In this document: piece by piece, positions 26,964-36,690 of the stretch
Numbering within the stretch: the first letter of the stretch is position 1
Layout: the number at the start of each line of letters is the position of its first letter
Assembly: GCA_048267965.1 (NCBI GenBank)
Contig: JBLWWK010000015.1
Coordinates: 6,461-70,460 of the forward strand
Direction: 5' to 3'
DNA: 64,000 bases
DNA from: GCA-2705995 sp048267965
GTDB taxonomy: Bacteria > Bacteroidota > Bacteroidia > Flavobacteriales_G > Salibacteraceae
The notes under the pieces: generated by a model
Seen by the model: only the letters and a program-made list of their open reading frames with translations
Database searches by the model: none
What the model was told of the DNA's origin: nothing
Made by a program: the position numbers and the translations under genes

Positions 26964-28091
26964 TTACTCTTCTTTCGAGCGAGTTAACAGCATGGTAAGC
27001 GGAATGTGGTCAGAGAGTTGAATATCTGAGTGGGTGGTAAAAGCCTTTACTGTTAAATCAGGGCTCGACATCAGGTAATCGATGCGGTAAGGAGGGAGGT
27101 AACCGGTTCCTTCGTAAGTGAAACCAAAGCCATTTCCCGATTCTTTAAAGCCATCGTTGAGCAGCGGAAAAAACTGATAGTAAGAATAAGTGTAAGGCGG
27201 ATCGTTAAAATCACCACCAAGTACTATAGGATACGGACAAGCTTCTATGTGTTTTACAATGGTTTCACTTTCGATAGCTCGGTCTATAAATGCATCTCGC
27301 AGTTTTTTAATGATCTCTTTTGAACGAATCACTTGATCATTAGAGTTTAGCTTGTTGGGATCTTCTAAAAAATTATAATCAGAGCCTTGAAAACGAAGAG
27401 ATCTTAAATGCAGATTATAGGCGCGAATCGTATCTTTTTCAATTACGATGTCGGCAAAAGTAGCACGAGCCTTTCCTTTTACGTGTGAAGCTACAACGAT
27501 GCCAGAATTGATTATAGGATGTTTTGAGAATATTGCCAAACCAAAAAAGCGCTTATCTATTTGAGGTTCGAAACGTTCAAAGAAGTAAAAAGGAGCTTGG
27601 GAATGTTCAATCACTTCTTCGATAGCTTTGTAATCTGGGTGATCACTCACATGGTAAAACTCTTGAAAAAGTAAAATGTCGGCTCGTTCATCTTTAATAA
27701 AGTTGAATATTTTTTGTTTGGCTTCCGTGTCGGGTTTCCAGCCGTATTTATTGAATAAACGAACGTTGTAAGATAGCACTTTGATATCGTTTTCTTCTTT
27801 TTTCCACTCTGAATGGTCAATGACTTGAAACTGCTGCCAATGTCTTGGGAAATAAAGTGAGATGATAATAAGCGAAAACCATGCTTTTTTCGATTTCTTG
27901 AAAACATAATAAAGAAAAAACAAAAGATTACCCAGTAGCAAATAGGGGTAAAGCATACCAAACACAGCAATGGGCCAAAAAACCGCTGGCGAAATAGCGG
28001 TAGTTAGGTAGCTCATAAGTAGCATGAGACCTAAAAGCACATTTAGGGTAAAGAAAGTGAGGCGAAGTAAACTCTTCAAGAAGGCTTTCAA
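26964..28091 (-). CDS. Endonuclease/exonuclease/phosphatase family membrane protein
   Basis: 375 residues. Three membrane segments in the first 85 residues (about 10-30, 35-62, 68-82) precede an EEP domain with VLSYNVRLFN, LFQEFY (metal E), GGDFNDPPYTYSY and a final SDHIPL. Such proteins hydrolyse phosphodiesters at the outer face of the inner membrane or in the periplasm; the substrate is unknown. It follows the rhomboid gene with a 5-base gap. Confidence 0.88.
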   Translation of the reverse strand: MKAFLKSLLRLTFFTLNVLLGLMLLMSYLTTAISPAVFWPIAVFGMLYPYLLLGNLLFFLYYVFKKSKKAWFSLIIISLYFPRHWQQFQVIDHSEWKKEENDIKVLSYNVRLFNKYGWKPDTEAKQKIFNFIKDERADILLFQEFYHVSDHPDYKAIEEVIEHSQAPFYFFERFEPQIDKRFFGLAIFSKHPIINSGIVVASHVKGKARATFADIVIEKDTIRAYNLHLRSLRFQGSDYNFLEDPNKLNSNDQVIRSKEIIKKLRDAFIDRAIESETIVKHIEACPYPIVLGGDFNDPPYTYSYYQFFPLLNDGFKESGNGFGFTYEGTGYLPPYRIDYLMSSPDLTVKAFTTHSDIQLSDHIPLTMLLTRSKEE

Positions 28092-28096
28092 GTTGT

Positions 28097-28972
28097 TCAG
28101 TTTTTGCTCATGCGAAACAAGAAATCTTTTTCTTCTTTTGAAAGACTATCGTAACCAGATTTAGAAATTTTATCTAAAATTTCGTCAACACGCTCTTGGT
28201 CGTTCGAAGAAGATTTAGCGGCTCTTTGTTGCGTATTCGATGGTTTTTTACCGCCAGAATGAACCGTCATCTTAGGTTCTCTTTTTAGCGTACTTTTTAA
28301 TCGGGCAAAAAACTTTTCGAAAGGAGCTCCTAGATTGACCCCTTTTTGGAGTTGACGTATAAATATGTATCCGAAAATTGCTCCACCGAGGTGGGCCATT
28401 TTACCGCCTGTATTTTGGTTTAAGTTGAGTAAAGTAGTTAAAATGATGGCTCCTACTGCTAAGTATTTCATTTTTACAGGGCCAAGGAGTAATAAGCGAA
28501 TTGTGTAATCAGGCACCAATGTAGCCGTAGCTACAACAATAGCTAGAACAGCACCAGAAGCACCAATTAAATAAGTAGGGCCGTTATAAACACCAGGTAT
28601 TAAACCCATTAAAATGTAAACTAAACCACCAATTAAGCCTCCTAAAAGGTAAATAGTTAGAAAGCGTTTACCACCTTGAAAGTCGATTAAAATTCGTCCA
28701 ATCCAATAGAGCCACAATAGATTAGAAATAAGGTGAAATAGACCTTCGTGCGTAAACTGGTAGGTAAGAATAGTCCAAAAATGGGTGAGTACATCAAGCG
28801 GAGCCGAAGGTAGCGCCAGTGCATTCAGCATAAATCGATCAACACTGTCGTTGCCAAAAACCAGAATTAGATTTAAACCAACAAATACGATTACGTTGAT
28901 TAATAATATTTTAGAGAGGTAATCGTCTCCTCTAAATACTCTTTTAATGTCATCAACAATGAAATTGGCCAT
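28097..28972 (-). CDS. Rhomboid intramembrane serine protease (first of two)
   Basis: 291 residues with six membrane segments. The dyad is S139 in GASG and H194 in KMAHLGG. The last 70 residues are a cytoplasmic tail ending in a helical segment (VDEILDKISKSGYDSLSKEEKDF), a known appendage of this family in Bacteroidota. It is separated by 2 bases from the second rhomboid gene upstream. The substrates are unknown. Confidence 0.92.
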   Translation of the reverse strand: MANFIVDDIKRVFRGDDYLSKILLINVIVFVGLNLILVFGNDSVDRFMLNALALPSAPLDVLTHFWTILTYQFTHEGLFHLISNLLWLYWIGRILIDFQGGKRFLTIYLLGGLIGGLVYILMGLIPGVYNGPTYLIGASGAVLAIVVATATLVPDYTIRLLLLGPVKMKYLAVGAIILTTLLNLNQNTGGKMAHLGGAIFGYIFIRQLQKGVNLGAPFEKFFARLKSTLKREPKMTVHSGGKKPSNTQQRAAKSSSNDQERVDEILDKISKSGYDSLSKEEKDFLFRMSKN

Positions 28973-28974
28973 AT

Positions 28975-29847
28975 TTAAAATTGTTGAAAATTGTTTCGGT
29001 TATAGTTCTTCCAAATTTTAATCAAGATAAAACCAAAAATCATACCTCCTAAGTGAGCAAAGTGTGCCACATTATCGCCCGGATTCATGGCTAATCCTTG
29101 AAATAGTTCAATGGCGCCATAGCCAGCAACAAAGTATTTTGCTTTGATTGGGAAGGGAACAAAAATTAAGAATAACCTCGCATTTGGGAAAAGCATACCA
29201 AATGCCAGAAGAATACCGAACAACGAGCCTGAGGCTCCTACCACATTGGGTAAGCTTTTGTAAAACTCACGATAGCTCAGCATAAATTCCCTTGCCGTAT
29301 CAATTTCAATCGGTGAAGCAGTGCCTGCTAATACTGCATTTAAACTGTCTTTACTCGTAGTGTATAATTCGTACATTCCAGGGTAACCACTCGATATTTG
29401 AAAAGGCCCAAACTCATCTAAAAAGTGAGTAAATGTATCGGTGTTTGGGTTGTTGATAAAACCATTCATTACTTCGATTGCAGGTGCTAAATCGAAAAAA
29501 TAAACAACAACATAATGGGTGAAAGCGGCTCCTAAACCGGTGAGTAGGTAGTAGGTGAGAAAACGTTTTTGGCCCCAAGTATTTTCAATAGCAGCGCCAA
29601 ACATCCAAACGGCAAACATGTTAAAAAACAAGTGCCCAAAATCACCATGCATAAACATGTAAGTGACCAATTGGTAAGGCTCAAATTTCTCAGAACCAAT
29701 CCAATGCAACCCAAACTGATCCCAAAGATTAATCCCAAAAGAAGAGATTAATACATTCGATGCTAAAAACATTAATCCGTTAATAATGAGTAAGTTCTTT
29801 ACTACATCAGGAAGTAATTTGAAACCGGTAGGTCTATATTGTTGCAT
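28975..29847 (-). CDS. Rhomboid intramembrane serine protease (second of two)
   Basis: 290 residues. The active site is S206 (GASGSLFG) with H265 (AHFAHLGG), both intact. Compared with its neighbour it has a long loop (about residues 125-200) between membrane segments, likely on the periplasmic side. Its start overlaps the mutL stop by one base. The mutL-rhomboid-rhomboid-phosphatase order is a common Flavobacteriales arrangement. Confidence 0.92.
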   Translation of the reverse strand: MQQYRPTGFKLLPDVVKNLLIINGLMFLASNVLISSFGINLWDQFGLHWIGSEKFEPYQLVTYMFMHGDFGHLFFNMFAVWMFGAAIENTWGQKRFLTYYLLTGLGAAFTHYVVVYFFDLAPAIEVMNGFINNPNTDTFTHFLDEFGPFQISSGYPGMYELYTTSKDSLNAVLAGTASPIEIDTAREFMLSYREFYKSLPNVVGASGSLFGILLAFGMLFPNARLFLIFVPFPIKAKYFVAGYGAIELFQGLAMNPGDNVAHFAHLGGMIFGFILIKIWKNYNRNNFQQF

Positions 29848-31739
29848 TAATTGAATCTTTTATTCAGTTCATCTAACGTAATGGTAGATACAATAGTTTT
29901 TCCAGAAGGTGTGGTATACGGATTTTCGCAACCAAAAAGCTCATCGATAAGTGCTTTCATTTCTTCTTGACTAAGTACTTTTCCGCTTTTAATAGCTGTT
30001 TTCTTAGCGAGTGCTCGAGCAAAGCTCTCTTTCTTTTCGAGGTTGAGCTTCTGTTGGTTAAGTTTAAAACTTTCAATCACTCCTTCGAGTAATTCTTTAG
30101 GGTCTTGATCTACCGCATAACTAGGTAAACCTTGAATTACAAAGGCATTTTTACCAAACTCATTGATATCGAAACCTATAGCGTGTAACTCTTCCATTAA
30201 ATTGCGAATCATTTCAGCATCTCCTGAAGAAAACTCAACTGTTTGAGGGAAAAGCTGCTGCTGGCTCCAACCTGAATTTCTGCTTAAAGCCTGTATGTAT
30301 TGCTCAAATAAAATACGTTCGTGCGCTCTACTTTGGTGAATAATAACAAAACCAGAACGAATCTGTGCCAAAAGGTATTTTTTGTGAAGCTGTATGGTTT
30401 TGGTCTCGGTAGGATCCGTTTTTTCACTCGTTTGAGAAAAATCACTCGTTACTCGAGAGGCTCCTTCCGTAGGTTGAAATAGATCTCCATTTGAAGTTCC
30501 TAAATCTGCTGATGCCTTTTCCTTTTCCATAAAAGGATGTTGTGCATAGAGCTTTTCCCAATTTTCACGGTTCGATCTTTCTTGAGGCGTTTCAGTAGGA
30601 GTGCTATACGTTCCTTTGAATTTCTTCTCTTCTTCGAACGGATTGTAATTCGGATTCACCTTTACTTCTGGCATCCGAACAGGAGTTCCTTCTTTCAATG
30701 GCAGTGTGTCGAAACTGGTTTCTCGATCAAAGTCGAGAGAAGGAGCCACGTTAAACTTGCCAATGGCTTGTTTGATAGAGCTGTTCAAAATGGCATAAAT
30801 AGCCCGCTCATCTTCAAATTTGATTTCAGTTTTGGTGGGGTGAATGTTAATATCAATAAAATCGGGTTCAACCTCTAAGTGTAAAAAATACCCTGCATGA
30901 AAACCTTTTGGAATAAGCTCGCTTAGCGCATCTTGAATAGCGTGATGCAGATAAGCCGACTTTATAAATCGGTTATTAACAAAGAAAAATTGCTCGCCTC
31001 GTGTTTTCTTTGCAGCTTCTGGTTTTACCAAAAAACCAGAAATTTTCACCAAGTTGGTAGCTTCTTCAACTGGCACCAACAACTGATTGTATTTCTTGCC
31101 AAAAACGGCAACAACTCGCTGTCTAAAGTTACTTTTTGGTAACCGAAACAACTCATTTTCGTTATGATGAAAGGTGAATGCTACTTCTGGGTGTACTAGG
31201 GCTACTCGCTCAAACTCATCAATTATATGTCGAGTTTCTACATTGTGCGATTTCAAGAATTTTCTTCTTGCAGGCACATTGAAAAACAAGTTTTTTACCG
31301 AGATACTGGTTCCTACCGGGCATTGCTCAGGTTCTTGAGTTTTTACCTCAGAAGCTTCAACTTCAATTTTACAGCCGAGGTCGGCATCTTGCTTTCGGGT
31401 TTTAATTTCGAGTTGACTAATAGATGCAATAGAAGCAAGTGCCTCTCCACGAAATCCCATTGTTTTTAAAGCAAATAAATCGTCAGCCTTTCGAATTTTC
31501 GAAGTGGCGTGTCTTTCTAAGCAAAGTCGAGCGTCTGTTTCGCTCATACCGCTTCCATTGTCGATTACTTGAATAAGGGTTTTGCCGGCATCTTTCACAA
31601 TTAATTGAATAGACTGTGCGCCAGCATCTACGCTGTTTTCAAGAAGTTCTTTTACAACAGATGCAGGGCGTTGAATAACCTCACCAGCCGCAATCTGATT
31701 GGCAATAGAATCGGGTAATAGTTGTATTATGTCGGGCAT
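29847..31739 (-). CDS. mutL: DNA mismatch repair protein MutL
   Basis: 630 residues. The N-terminal GHKL ATPase is complete (ELLENSVDAGA, VIDNGSGM, FRGEALASIAS), followed by a variable linker (about 340-450) and a dimerisation domain. The endonuclease metal motif expected in the C-terminal part (DQHAxxExxxxE) reads HQSRAHERILFE, so the first Asp and the His are replaced while both Glu remain; nicking activity is therefore doubtful (inference). The ATPase coding region carries a GTAGGAACC copy read as VGTSIS. Confidence 0.94.
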   Translation of the reverse strand: MPDIIQLLPDSIANQIAAGEVIQRPASVVKELLENSVDAGAQSIQLIVKDAGKTLIQVIDNGSGMSETDARLCLERHATSKIRKADDLFALKTMGFRGEALASIASISQLEIKTRKQDADLGCKIEVEASEVKTQEPEQCPVGTSISVKNLFFNVPARRKFLKSHNVETRHIIDEFERVALVHPEVAFTFHHNENELFRLPKSNFRQRVVAVFGKKYNQLLVPVEEATNLVKISGFLVKPEAAKKTRGEQFFFVNNRFIKSAYLHHAIQDALSELIPKGFHAGYFLHLEVEPDFIDINIHPTKTEIKFEDERAIYAILNSSIKQAIGKFNVAPSLDFDRETSFDTLPLKEGTPVRMPEVKVNPNYNPFEEEKKFKGTYSTPTETPQERSNRENWEKLYAQHPFMEKEKASADLGTSNGDLFQPTEGASRVTSDFSQTSEKTDPTETKTIQLHKKYLLAQIRSGFVIIHQSRAHERILFEQYIQALSRNSGWSQQQLFPQTVEFSSGDAEMIRNLMEELHAIGFDINEFGKNAFVIQGLPSYAVDQDPKELLEGVIESFKLNQQKLNLEKKESFARALAKKTAIKSGKVLSQEEMKALIDELFGCENPYTTPSGKTIVSTITLDELNKRFN

Positions 31740-31754
31740 AAAAACTCTAAGGAG

Positions 31755-32051
31755 TTAAGCAAAAAAATCGGTGTACAAATAGAGATACATAGCAGCAAAA
31801 AGGGTGAGGGCAATAATGGCCACTCGGTAAGTTGAGATTTTGGCTGCTGTTTTAGAATCGTGTTGATTTCGCCACTCAGCGCGTAATTTCTCACGTAACT
31901 CATCGGTACTTAAACCCGTTTTTTGCTCCAGCTTGTATTCTCGAATCGACTGCTCTTTTCGAGCTTCAAATTCTTCACGCTGAGCATTGTAATAACGAGC
32001 TTTAAAATTAAAGCCACGGGGCTGATTGGTTTTAAAAGAGGTAATCTTCAT
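31755..32051 (-). CDS. Small membrane protein of the mutL operon
   Basis: 98 residues from the ATG at 32051. A basic, charged helical N-terminal part (QREEFEARKEQSIREYKLEQ) and one C-terminal membrane segment (VAIIALTLFAAMYLYLY). It is often annotated 'riboflavin synthase subunit beta' in Flavobacteria, but nothing in the sequence resembles that enzyme. The function is unknown. It is the first gene of the mutL transcript (15-base gap). Confidence 0.75.
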   Translation of the reverse strand: MKITSFKTNQPRGFNFKARYYNAQREEFEARKEQSIREYKLEQKTGLSTDELREKLRAEWRNQHDSKTAAKISTYRVAIIALTLFAAMYLYLYTDFFA

Positions 32052-32061
32052 AATCAAAGTT

Positions 32062-32069
32062 CAAAAGTA
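32062..32069 (-). promoter_or_regulatory. -7 box of the mutL operon
   Basis: Minus strand TACTTTTG, 10 bases before the ATG at 32051, at the head of the eight-gene run. Confidence 0.65.
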
Positions 32070-32204
32070 CTACTAAAGGTTAAATTTTAGGGCACCTTCT
32101 TGGTTTTACAAGTTGATAATTTCTGTTAATAATTCACTAAATCTAACGTAAACTAAACCGGTGTAAATAATAATTTCGTTATTCGAATTTGTTACAACCC
32201 GCTC

Positions 32205-35036
32205 ATGATAAAAACTGTAGTAGGAACCATATTACTCTTCCTTTTTACTTCTTTTTACTTTTGGAATCCAACCCCGACCGCTCCTGTTTATAACCAAGAG
32301 AACAAAGTGGCCAAAGAATGGGTAGATTCTGTTTACTCCCATTTGTCTGCATCAGATCGGTTAGCTCAACTCTTTGTAATAGAGACGAGTAGTGAAGAAG
32401 ACAACAATAAGTTAGCCAAATTTTTAAACGAATATTCAGTAGGCATTGTTACACATGCGAATTTTGAAGTCCTAGAAGTTGAAAATACTGATTTAGATGC
32501 TTTTGAAGCATTTTCGCTCCCTCAAATTGAGTCGGAATTAGCAAAAGGAAAATGGCCCTTGCAAACTCCTTTAAGCCTAGCAGCCATTGAAAATGATTCT
32601 ATTTCGATGAACTACGGTCAATCAGTAGGCAAGTGGTTAAAAAGCAAAGGCGTTGATTTTGTAACTGGTGTAGATGGTAGTTTGCTCAATGGCAGTAACC
32701 AGTCGTTAAATCACTATTTTGGTGAAGATAAGCGAAACGTATATCGCACATTAAAAGCCTTTTATCAAGGGCTAGAAAAGGAAGGAGTACTTACCGTATT
32801 GGGTGGCTTTCCCGGAGTTTCTATTCATTCATTAGCAGAACAACCCAGTTACAATTTCTTGCAATCTGAGCCCTTTTTTGTGTATCAATCTTTGCTAGAA
32901 GATGGAATTGCGGCTCTTTCATTGAGCAACGCTCGGGTAATGGCTTTAGATTCTCAACAAGTAATGAATCAATCTGAAAAAGCCATTCAAGATTTAATTC
33001 GCACTAAGTGGCATTATCAAGGATTTGTTATTGCGAACGAAGAACCAAACCAAGCAACAAAAAATCAAACGTATTTAAATCGGTTGTTGGCCGGAGCCGA
33101 TTTGCTTGTTGTTCATCAAAATCCGAAAAATCTCCTCGATTTTTTAGAAAAATCGCTAGAAGATAGCACACTATCTATCCAACTTATAGAAGAAAAGTGC
33201 AAGAAAGTATTGCGAGCAAAGTATTGGAGAAATCATTACGAAAATCCTGAAAAAGATGAAATTTCTTTCGAAAGGATTCAGCGCGAGGTGATTAAAAACT
33301 CTGCTGTGCTTATTCAGAATAATCACGAATTTTTACCGATTCAGCGGTTAGATACTACCCAAATTGCACTTGTAACGATAGGCGAATCTTCTGCAGACAG
33401 CTCGCTGCTAAAGTCGATGCGTTTGTATGCACCAACGGCTCACTTTTCGGTAGGAGCCGCTGCCACTTCGTATGAGCAAATAGAATTGTTTAAGCACCTC
33501 GACAGCTTTAACTTATTGGTAATTTCTGTTCAAGAAGTGGCCAATGGTTCGGCTACAGAAACCTACGATTTGCTGAGGAATTTAGAGAAGAACTACAGAA
33601 CGGTCTTGCTTTGGAACACTTCAACCGCTGATTTACTTCCCTATTCTGATGCTTTCAACCATTCTTCAGTTCTGCTTGCCTGGGGTAAAGATGATCTTTC
33701 AAAATCAATTATGGGGCAACTTTTATTTGGAGGTTGTGTTCCTACCGGTAAATTACCTTTTACCCTCTCTGAAACATGGCCAAACGGCTTGGGAGCTAGC
33801 TACCGTGAAAAAATTCGATTAGCCTACGCTTCACCAAAAGCCATTCAATTTGACGAAAAATACATACGTAGAATCGACAGTATAGCCCTGCGCGGTATCG
33901 AAGAACAAGCCTATCCGGGGTGCCAGATAATTGTGGCTAAAGAAGGAACCGTTTTTTATCAAAAGCAGTTTGGTCACCATACCTATGAAGAAAACCAAGC
34001 GGTTCGAGAAAATGATATTTACGATTTAGCATCGATTACTAAAATTGCTTCTTCGATGATTTCGGTAATGCACTTGCAAGATTTAGGGAAACTCAATCTT
34101 GAGCAAACCTTGGGGGAATTAATTCCTGATTGGGTAGAATCTACCGAATACGAAAACATTGTTTTACGAGACATGTTGGCCCACCAAGCCGGGTTAAAAG
34201 CTTGGATTCCGTTTTACCAAAAAACGCTTGAAAATGGCGTTCCTCGTTTCGATATCTATTCAAAAGCACAAAACGAAACCTATCCGTATAGAGTGGCAGA
34301 AGGGTTGTTTATTGATAAGAATTACCCAGATTCTATTGTTAAAACCATTGTAAACACACCTTTAGGAGAAAAAGGAAATTATAAATACAGCGATTTAGGC
34401 TATTATTTTATTCAGAAAATTGTAGAAAAGCACAGTGGTAAATCGCTCGACAGGTTTGTAGAAGATACTTTTTACGAACCTATGGGGTTGCACAGAATGG
34501 GATACAAGCCGAGAGAAAAATTTCCGTTAGAAGAAATTGTACCTACTGAATACGATGTGTTTTTTAGAAAGCAATTGGTACATGGAGATGTTCATGATCC
34601 AGGTGCGGCTATGATGGGTGGCGTTGGCGGACACGCAGGATTGTTTTCTACTGCTAATGATTTAGCCAAATTAATGCACATGTACATGAATTTTGGCTAT
34701 TACGGAGGCGAACGTTTCTTAAAAGCTGAAACCGTAGAAGAATATACAAAATGCCAATTTTGCTCAGACCCATCGAGTAGTAACCGAAGAGGAGCTGGCT
34801 TTGACAAGCCAGTAAGAGACGGAGGCGGTGGCCCTACCTGTGATTGCGTATCTTACTCAAGTTTTGGTCATACTGGTTTTACAGGAACCATCGCTTGGGC
34901 CGATCCTGAAGAAGAAATTGTTTTTGTGTTTTTATCGAACCGTGTTTATCCCAACGCTGCCAATAAGAAACTAATAAAAATGGGCATAAGAACCGATATT
35001 ATGCAAGCCATTTACGATGGTATAAATGATTATTAA
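32205..35036 (+). CDS. Degenerate GH3 domain fused to a serine hydrolase (class C beta-lactamase fold)
   Basis: 943 residues with an N-terminal hydrophobic anchor or signal (6-20). Residues about 36-530 follow the glycoside hydrolase 3 plan, but the signature KHFPGHG reads LGGFPGVS (199-206) and the catalytic aspartate region reads FVIANEE (274-280), so glycosidase activity is unlikely. Residues about 548-943 form a serine hydrolase with S610-I-T-K613, Y728-S-D730 and a late HTGFTG, all apparently functional. Intact GH3/beta-lactamase fusions in Bacteroidota act on peptidoglycan fragments. It lies 11 bases before bshA. Confidence 0.87.
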   Translation: MIKTVVGTILLFLFTSFYFWNPTPTAPVYNQENKVAKEWVDSVYSHLSASDRLAQLFVIETSSEEDNNKLAKFLNEYSVGIVTHANFEVLEVENTDLDAFEAFSLPQIESELAKGKWPLQTPLSLAAIENDSISMNYGQSVGKWLKSKGVDFVTGVDGSLLNGSNQSLNHYFGEDKRNVYRTLKAFYQGLEKEGVLTVLGGFPGVSIHSLAEQPSYNFLQSEPFFVYQSLLEDGIAALSLSNARVMALDSQQVMNQSEKAIQDLIRTKWHYQGFVIANEEPNQATKNQTYLNRLLAGADLLVVHQNPKNLLDFLEKSLEDSTLSIQLIEEKCKKVLRAKYWRNHYENPEKDEISFERIQREVIKNSAVLIQNNHEFLPIQRLDTTQIALVTIGESSADSSLLKSMRLYAPTAHFSVGAAATSYEQIELFKHLDSFNLLVISVQEVANGSATETYDLLRNLEKNYRTVLLWNTSTADLLPYSDAFNHSSVLLAWGKDDLSKSIMGQLLFGGCVPTGKLPFTLSETWPNGLGASYREKIRLAYASPKAIQFDEKYIRRIDSIALRGIEEQAYPGCQIIVAKEGTVFYQKQFGHHTYEENQAVRENDIYDLASITKIASSMISVMHLQDLGKLNLEQTLGELIPDWVESTEYENIVLRDMLAHQAGLKAWIPFYQKTLENGVPRFDIYSKAQNETYPYRVAEGLFIDKNYPDSIVKTIVNTPLGEKGNYKYSDLGYYFIQKIVEKHSGKSLDRFVEDTFYEPMGLHRMGYKPREKFPLEEIVPTEYDVFFRKQLVHGDVHDPGAAMMGGVGGHAGLFSTANDLAKLMHMYMNFGYYGGERFLKAETVEEYTKCQFCSDPSSSNRRGAGFDKPVRDGGGGPTCDCVSYSSFGHTGFTGTIAWADPEEEIVFVFLSNRVYPNAANKKLIKMGIRTDIMQAIYDGINDY

Positions 35037-35047
35037 AAAAGAATAAA

Positions 35048-36178
35048 ATGCGAATAGGTATTGTTTGTTATCCGACTTTTGGTGGTAGTGGTGTAGTAGC
35101 TACAGAGTTAGGCCAAGCACTTGCTGAAAAAGGTCATGAAATACACTTTATTACTTACAATCAACCTGTTCGGCTTGATTTAGTAAACGAAAACCTCTTT
35201 TACCACGAAGTAAACGTTTCTAATTATCCACTTTTCGATTACCAACCGTACGAACTCGTTCTCACTTCGAAATTGGTAGATGTTGTGAAATATGAGAAGC
35301 TGGAATTGCTTCATGTGCATTACGCAATTCCCCATGCAAGCGCAGCTTACATGGCCAAGAAAATCTTGGCTTCTCAAGGGATTTCCATTCCATTTATCAC
35401 TACCCTACACGGTACAGATATTACATTAGTAGGAAAAGATTCTTCTTTTGAACCGGTAATTACTTTCGCTATTAATAAAAGCGATGCTGTTACAGCTGTG
35501 TCAGAAGACTTAAGAAAAGAAACCTTTACGCACTTTGATGTAAAGCGAGAAATTGAAGTGATTCACAACTTTGTTTGTTTAGAGCGCCATCAAGATACCG
35601 ACCGCGAAGCAGTAAAAGCTCGCTATGCCAAGAATGGTGAATACTTGGTGGCACACATTTCTAATTTTAGAAAAATAAAACGTGTGCAAGATGTAATGTA
35701 CACGTTTAAAAAGTTGCTCGATAATGGTGTAAAAGCCAAGCTTTTAATGGTAGGGGATGGACCCGAGCGTCACAACATGGAAATGTTATGCAGAGAATTA
35801 CAAACTTGTCCCCACGTTCTTTTCTTAGGTAAATTGAAAAATACCGAAGCCATTCTTTCTGGTGTTGATTTGTTTATGTTGCCATCAGAAACAGAAAGTT
35901 TTGGTTTGGCTGCGTTAGAAGCAATGGCGAGTGGAGTGCCTGTAATCTCTTCGAATACAGGTGGTCTGCCAGAAGTGAACGAACACGGTGTTACTGGCTT
36001 TTTGAGTAATGTTGGCGATATTGACGACATGGCCAATAATGCCATGAAAATCTTAAAAGACGAAGAAACCCTCAAGAGTTTTAAAGTAAGAGCACGAGAT
36101 AAAGCAAAGCAATTTGCTATTCAGTCGATCTTACCGAAATACGAAGAATTGTACAGACGAGTGTTAGAGAAGAAATAA
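35048..36178 (+). CDS. bshA: N-acetyl-alpha-D-glucosaminyl L-malate synthase
   Basis: 376 residues, GT4 fold. MRIGIVCYPTFGGSGVVATELG, HVHYAIPHASAAY, TTLHGTDITLVG and the EX7E region SETESFGLAALEAMASG are the BshA signatures. It joins UDP-GlcNAc and L-malate in the first step of bacillithiol synthesis, so this organism probably uses bacillithiol as its main thiol. bshB and bshC are not in the window. Its stop lies 1 base from the convergent lipoprotein gene's stop. Confidence 0.93.
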   Translation: MRIGIVCYPTFGGSGVVATELGQALAEKGHEIHFITYNQPVRLDLVNENLFYHEVNVSNYPLFDYQPYELVLTSKLVDVVKYEKLELLHVHYAIPHASAAYMAKKILASQGISIPFITTLHGTDITLVGKDSSFEPVITFAINKSDAVTAVSEDLRKETFTHFDVKREIEVIHNFVCLERHQDTDREAVKARYAKNGEYLVAHISNFRKIKRVQDVMYTFKKLLDNGVKAKLLMVGDGPERHNMEMLCRELQTCPHVLFLGKLKNTEAILSGVDLFMLPSETESFGLAALEAMASGVPVISSNTGGLPEVNEHGVTGFLSNVGDIDDMANNAMKILKDEETLKSFKVRARDKAKQFAIQSILPKYEELYRRVLEKK

Positions 36179-36179
36179 A

Positions 36180-36632
36180 TTACTTCACCAGCTGGTAATC
36201 GTAAGTTACCCCTTTTTTAAACTGATTAATTCGAGCGCTTTGGTGAATCAACAATGAATCATCAAAACGTTCGATATTCATGTTTTGAGGGTATTGCTCT
36301 GGTAAAGGATTCACAAAATGTAATGAATGAGAAGCAGAATTTTCTAATTCTAAGGTTTGTGCAATATCATTCTCTGGATTGGCAATTTCCAAAACGATTT
36401 TTCCATCAACCGTGTAAATCGATTTTATTTCAGTAACAGTAGTGTCTTCAAAAGCAATGTAATAAAACTCACCGCGAAGTGTATCTTGCTGAAAGGTCCA
36501 TTCTTCGAATTGAATGGTTTCGTTAAAATCCCTTTTCCATTTACCTTCAAGCCATTGAAAATCAGAAATTGATGGTGTGCAAGCAGATAAAACTAAGAAA
36601 GCTAAGACAGAGAGACCTAAAGTGAATTTCAT
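36180..36632 (-). CDS. DUF6265-like lipoprotein
   Basis: 150 residues from the ATG at 36632; lipoprotein signal MKFTLGLSVLAFLVLSAC (C18). The start FQWLEGKWKRDFNETIQFEEW recalls the DUF6265 family, lipocalin-like beta barrels of unknown function. The product should be anchored in a membrane facing the periplasm. Confidence 0.75.
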   Translation of the reverse strand: MKFTLGLSVLAFLVLSACTPSISDFQWLEGKWKRDFNETIQFEEWTFQQDTLRGEFYYIAFEDTTVTEIKSIYTVDGKIVLEIANPENDIAQTLELENSASHSLHFVNPLPEQYPQNMNIERFDDSLLIHQSARINQFKKGVTYDYQLVK

Positions 36633-36637
36633 TCTGT

Positions 36638-36645
36638 TAAATTTG
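36638..36645 (+). promoter_or_regulatory. -7 box for the small cysteine-rich lipoprotein
   Basis: TAAATTTG, 45 bases before the ATG at 36691. Confidence 0.4.
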
Positions 36646-36690
36646 TGGTACACTAATTGAATAATCCATTGAAACTATAAACCTGAAGGC

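Noticed and set aside
31755..32051. Riboflavin synthase subunit beta
   Set aside because: This common label for the small protein is not supported: it is a short membrane protein without lumazine synthase features.
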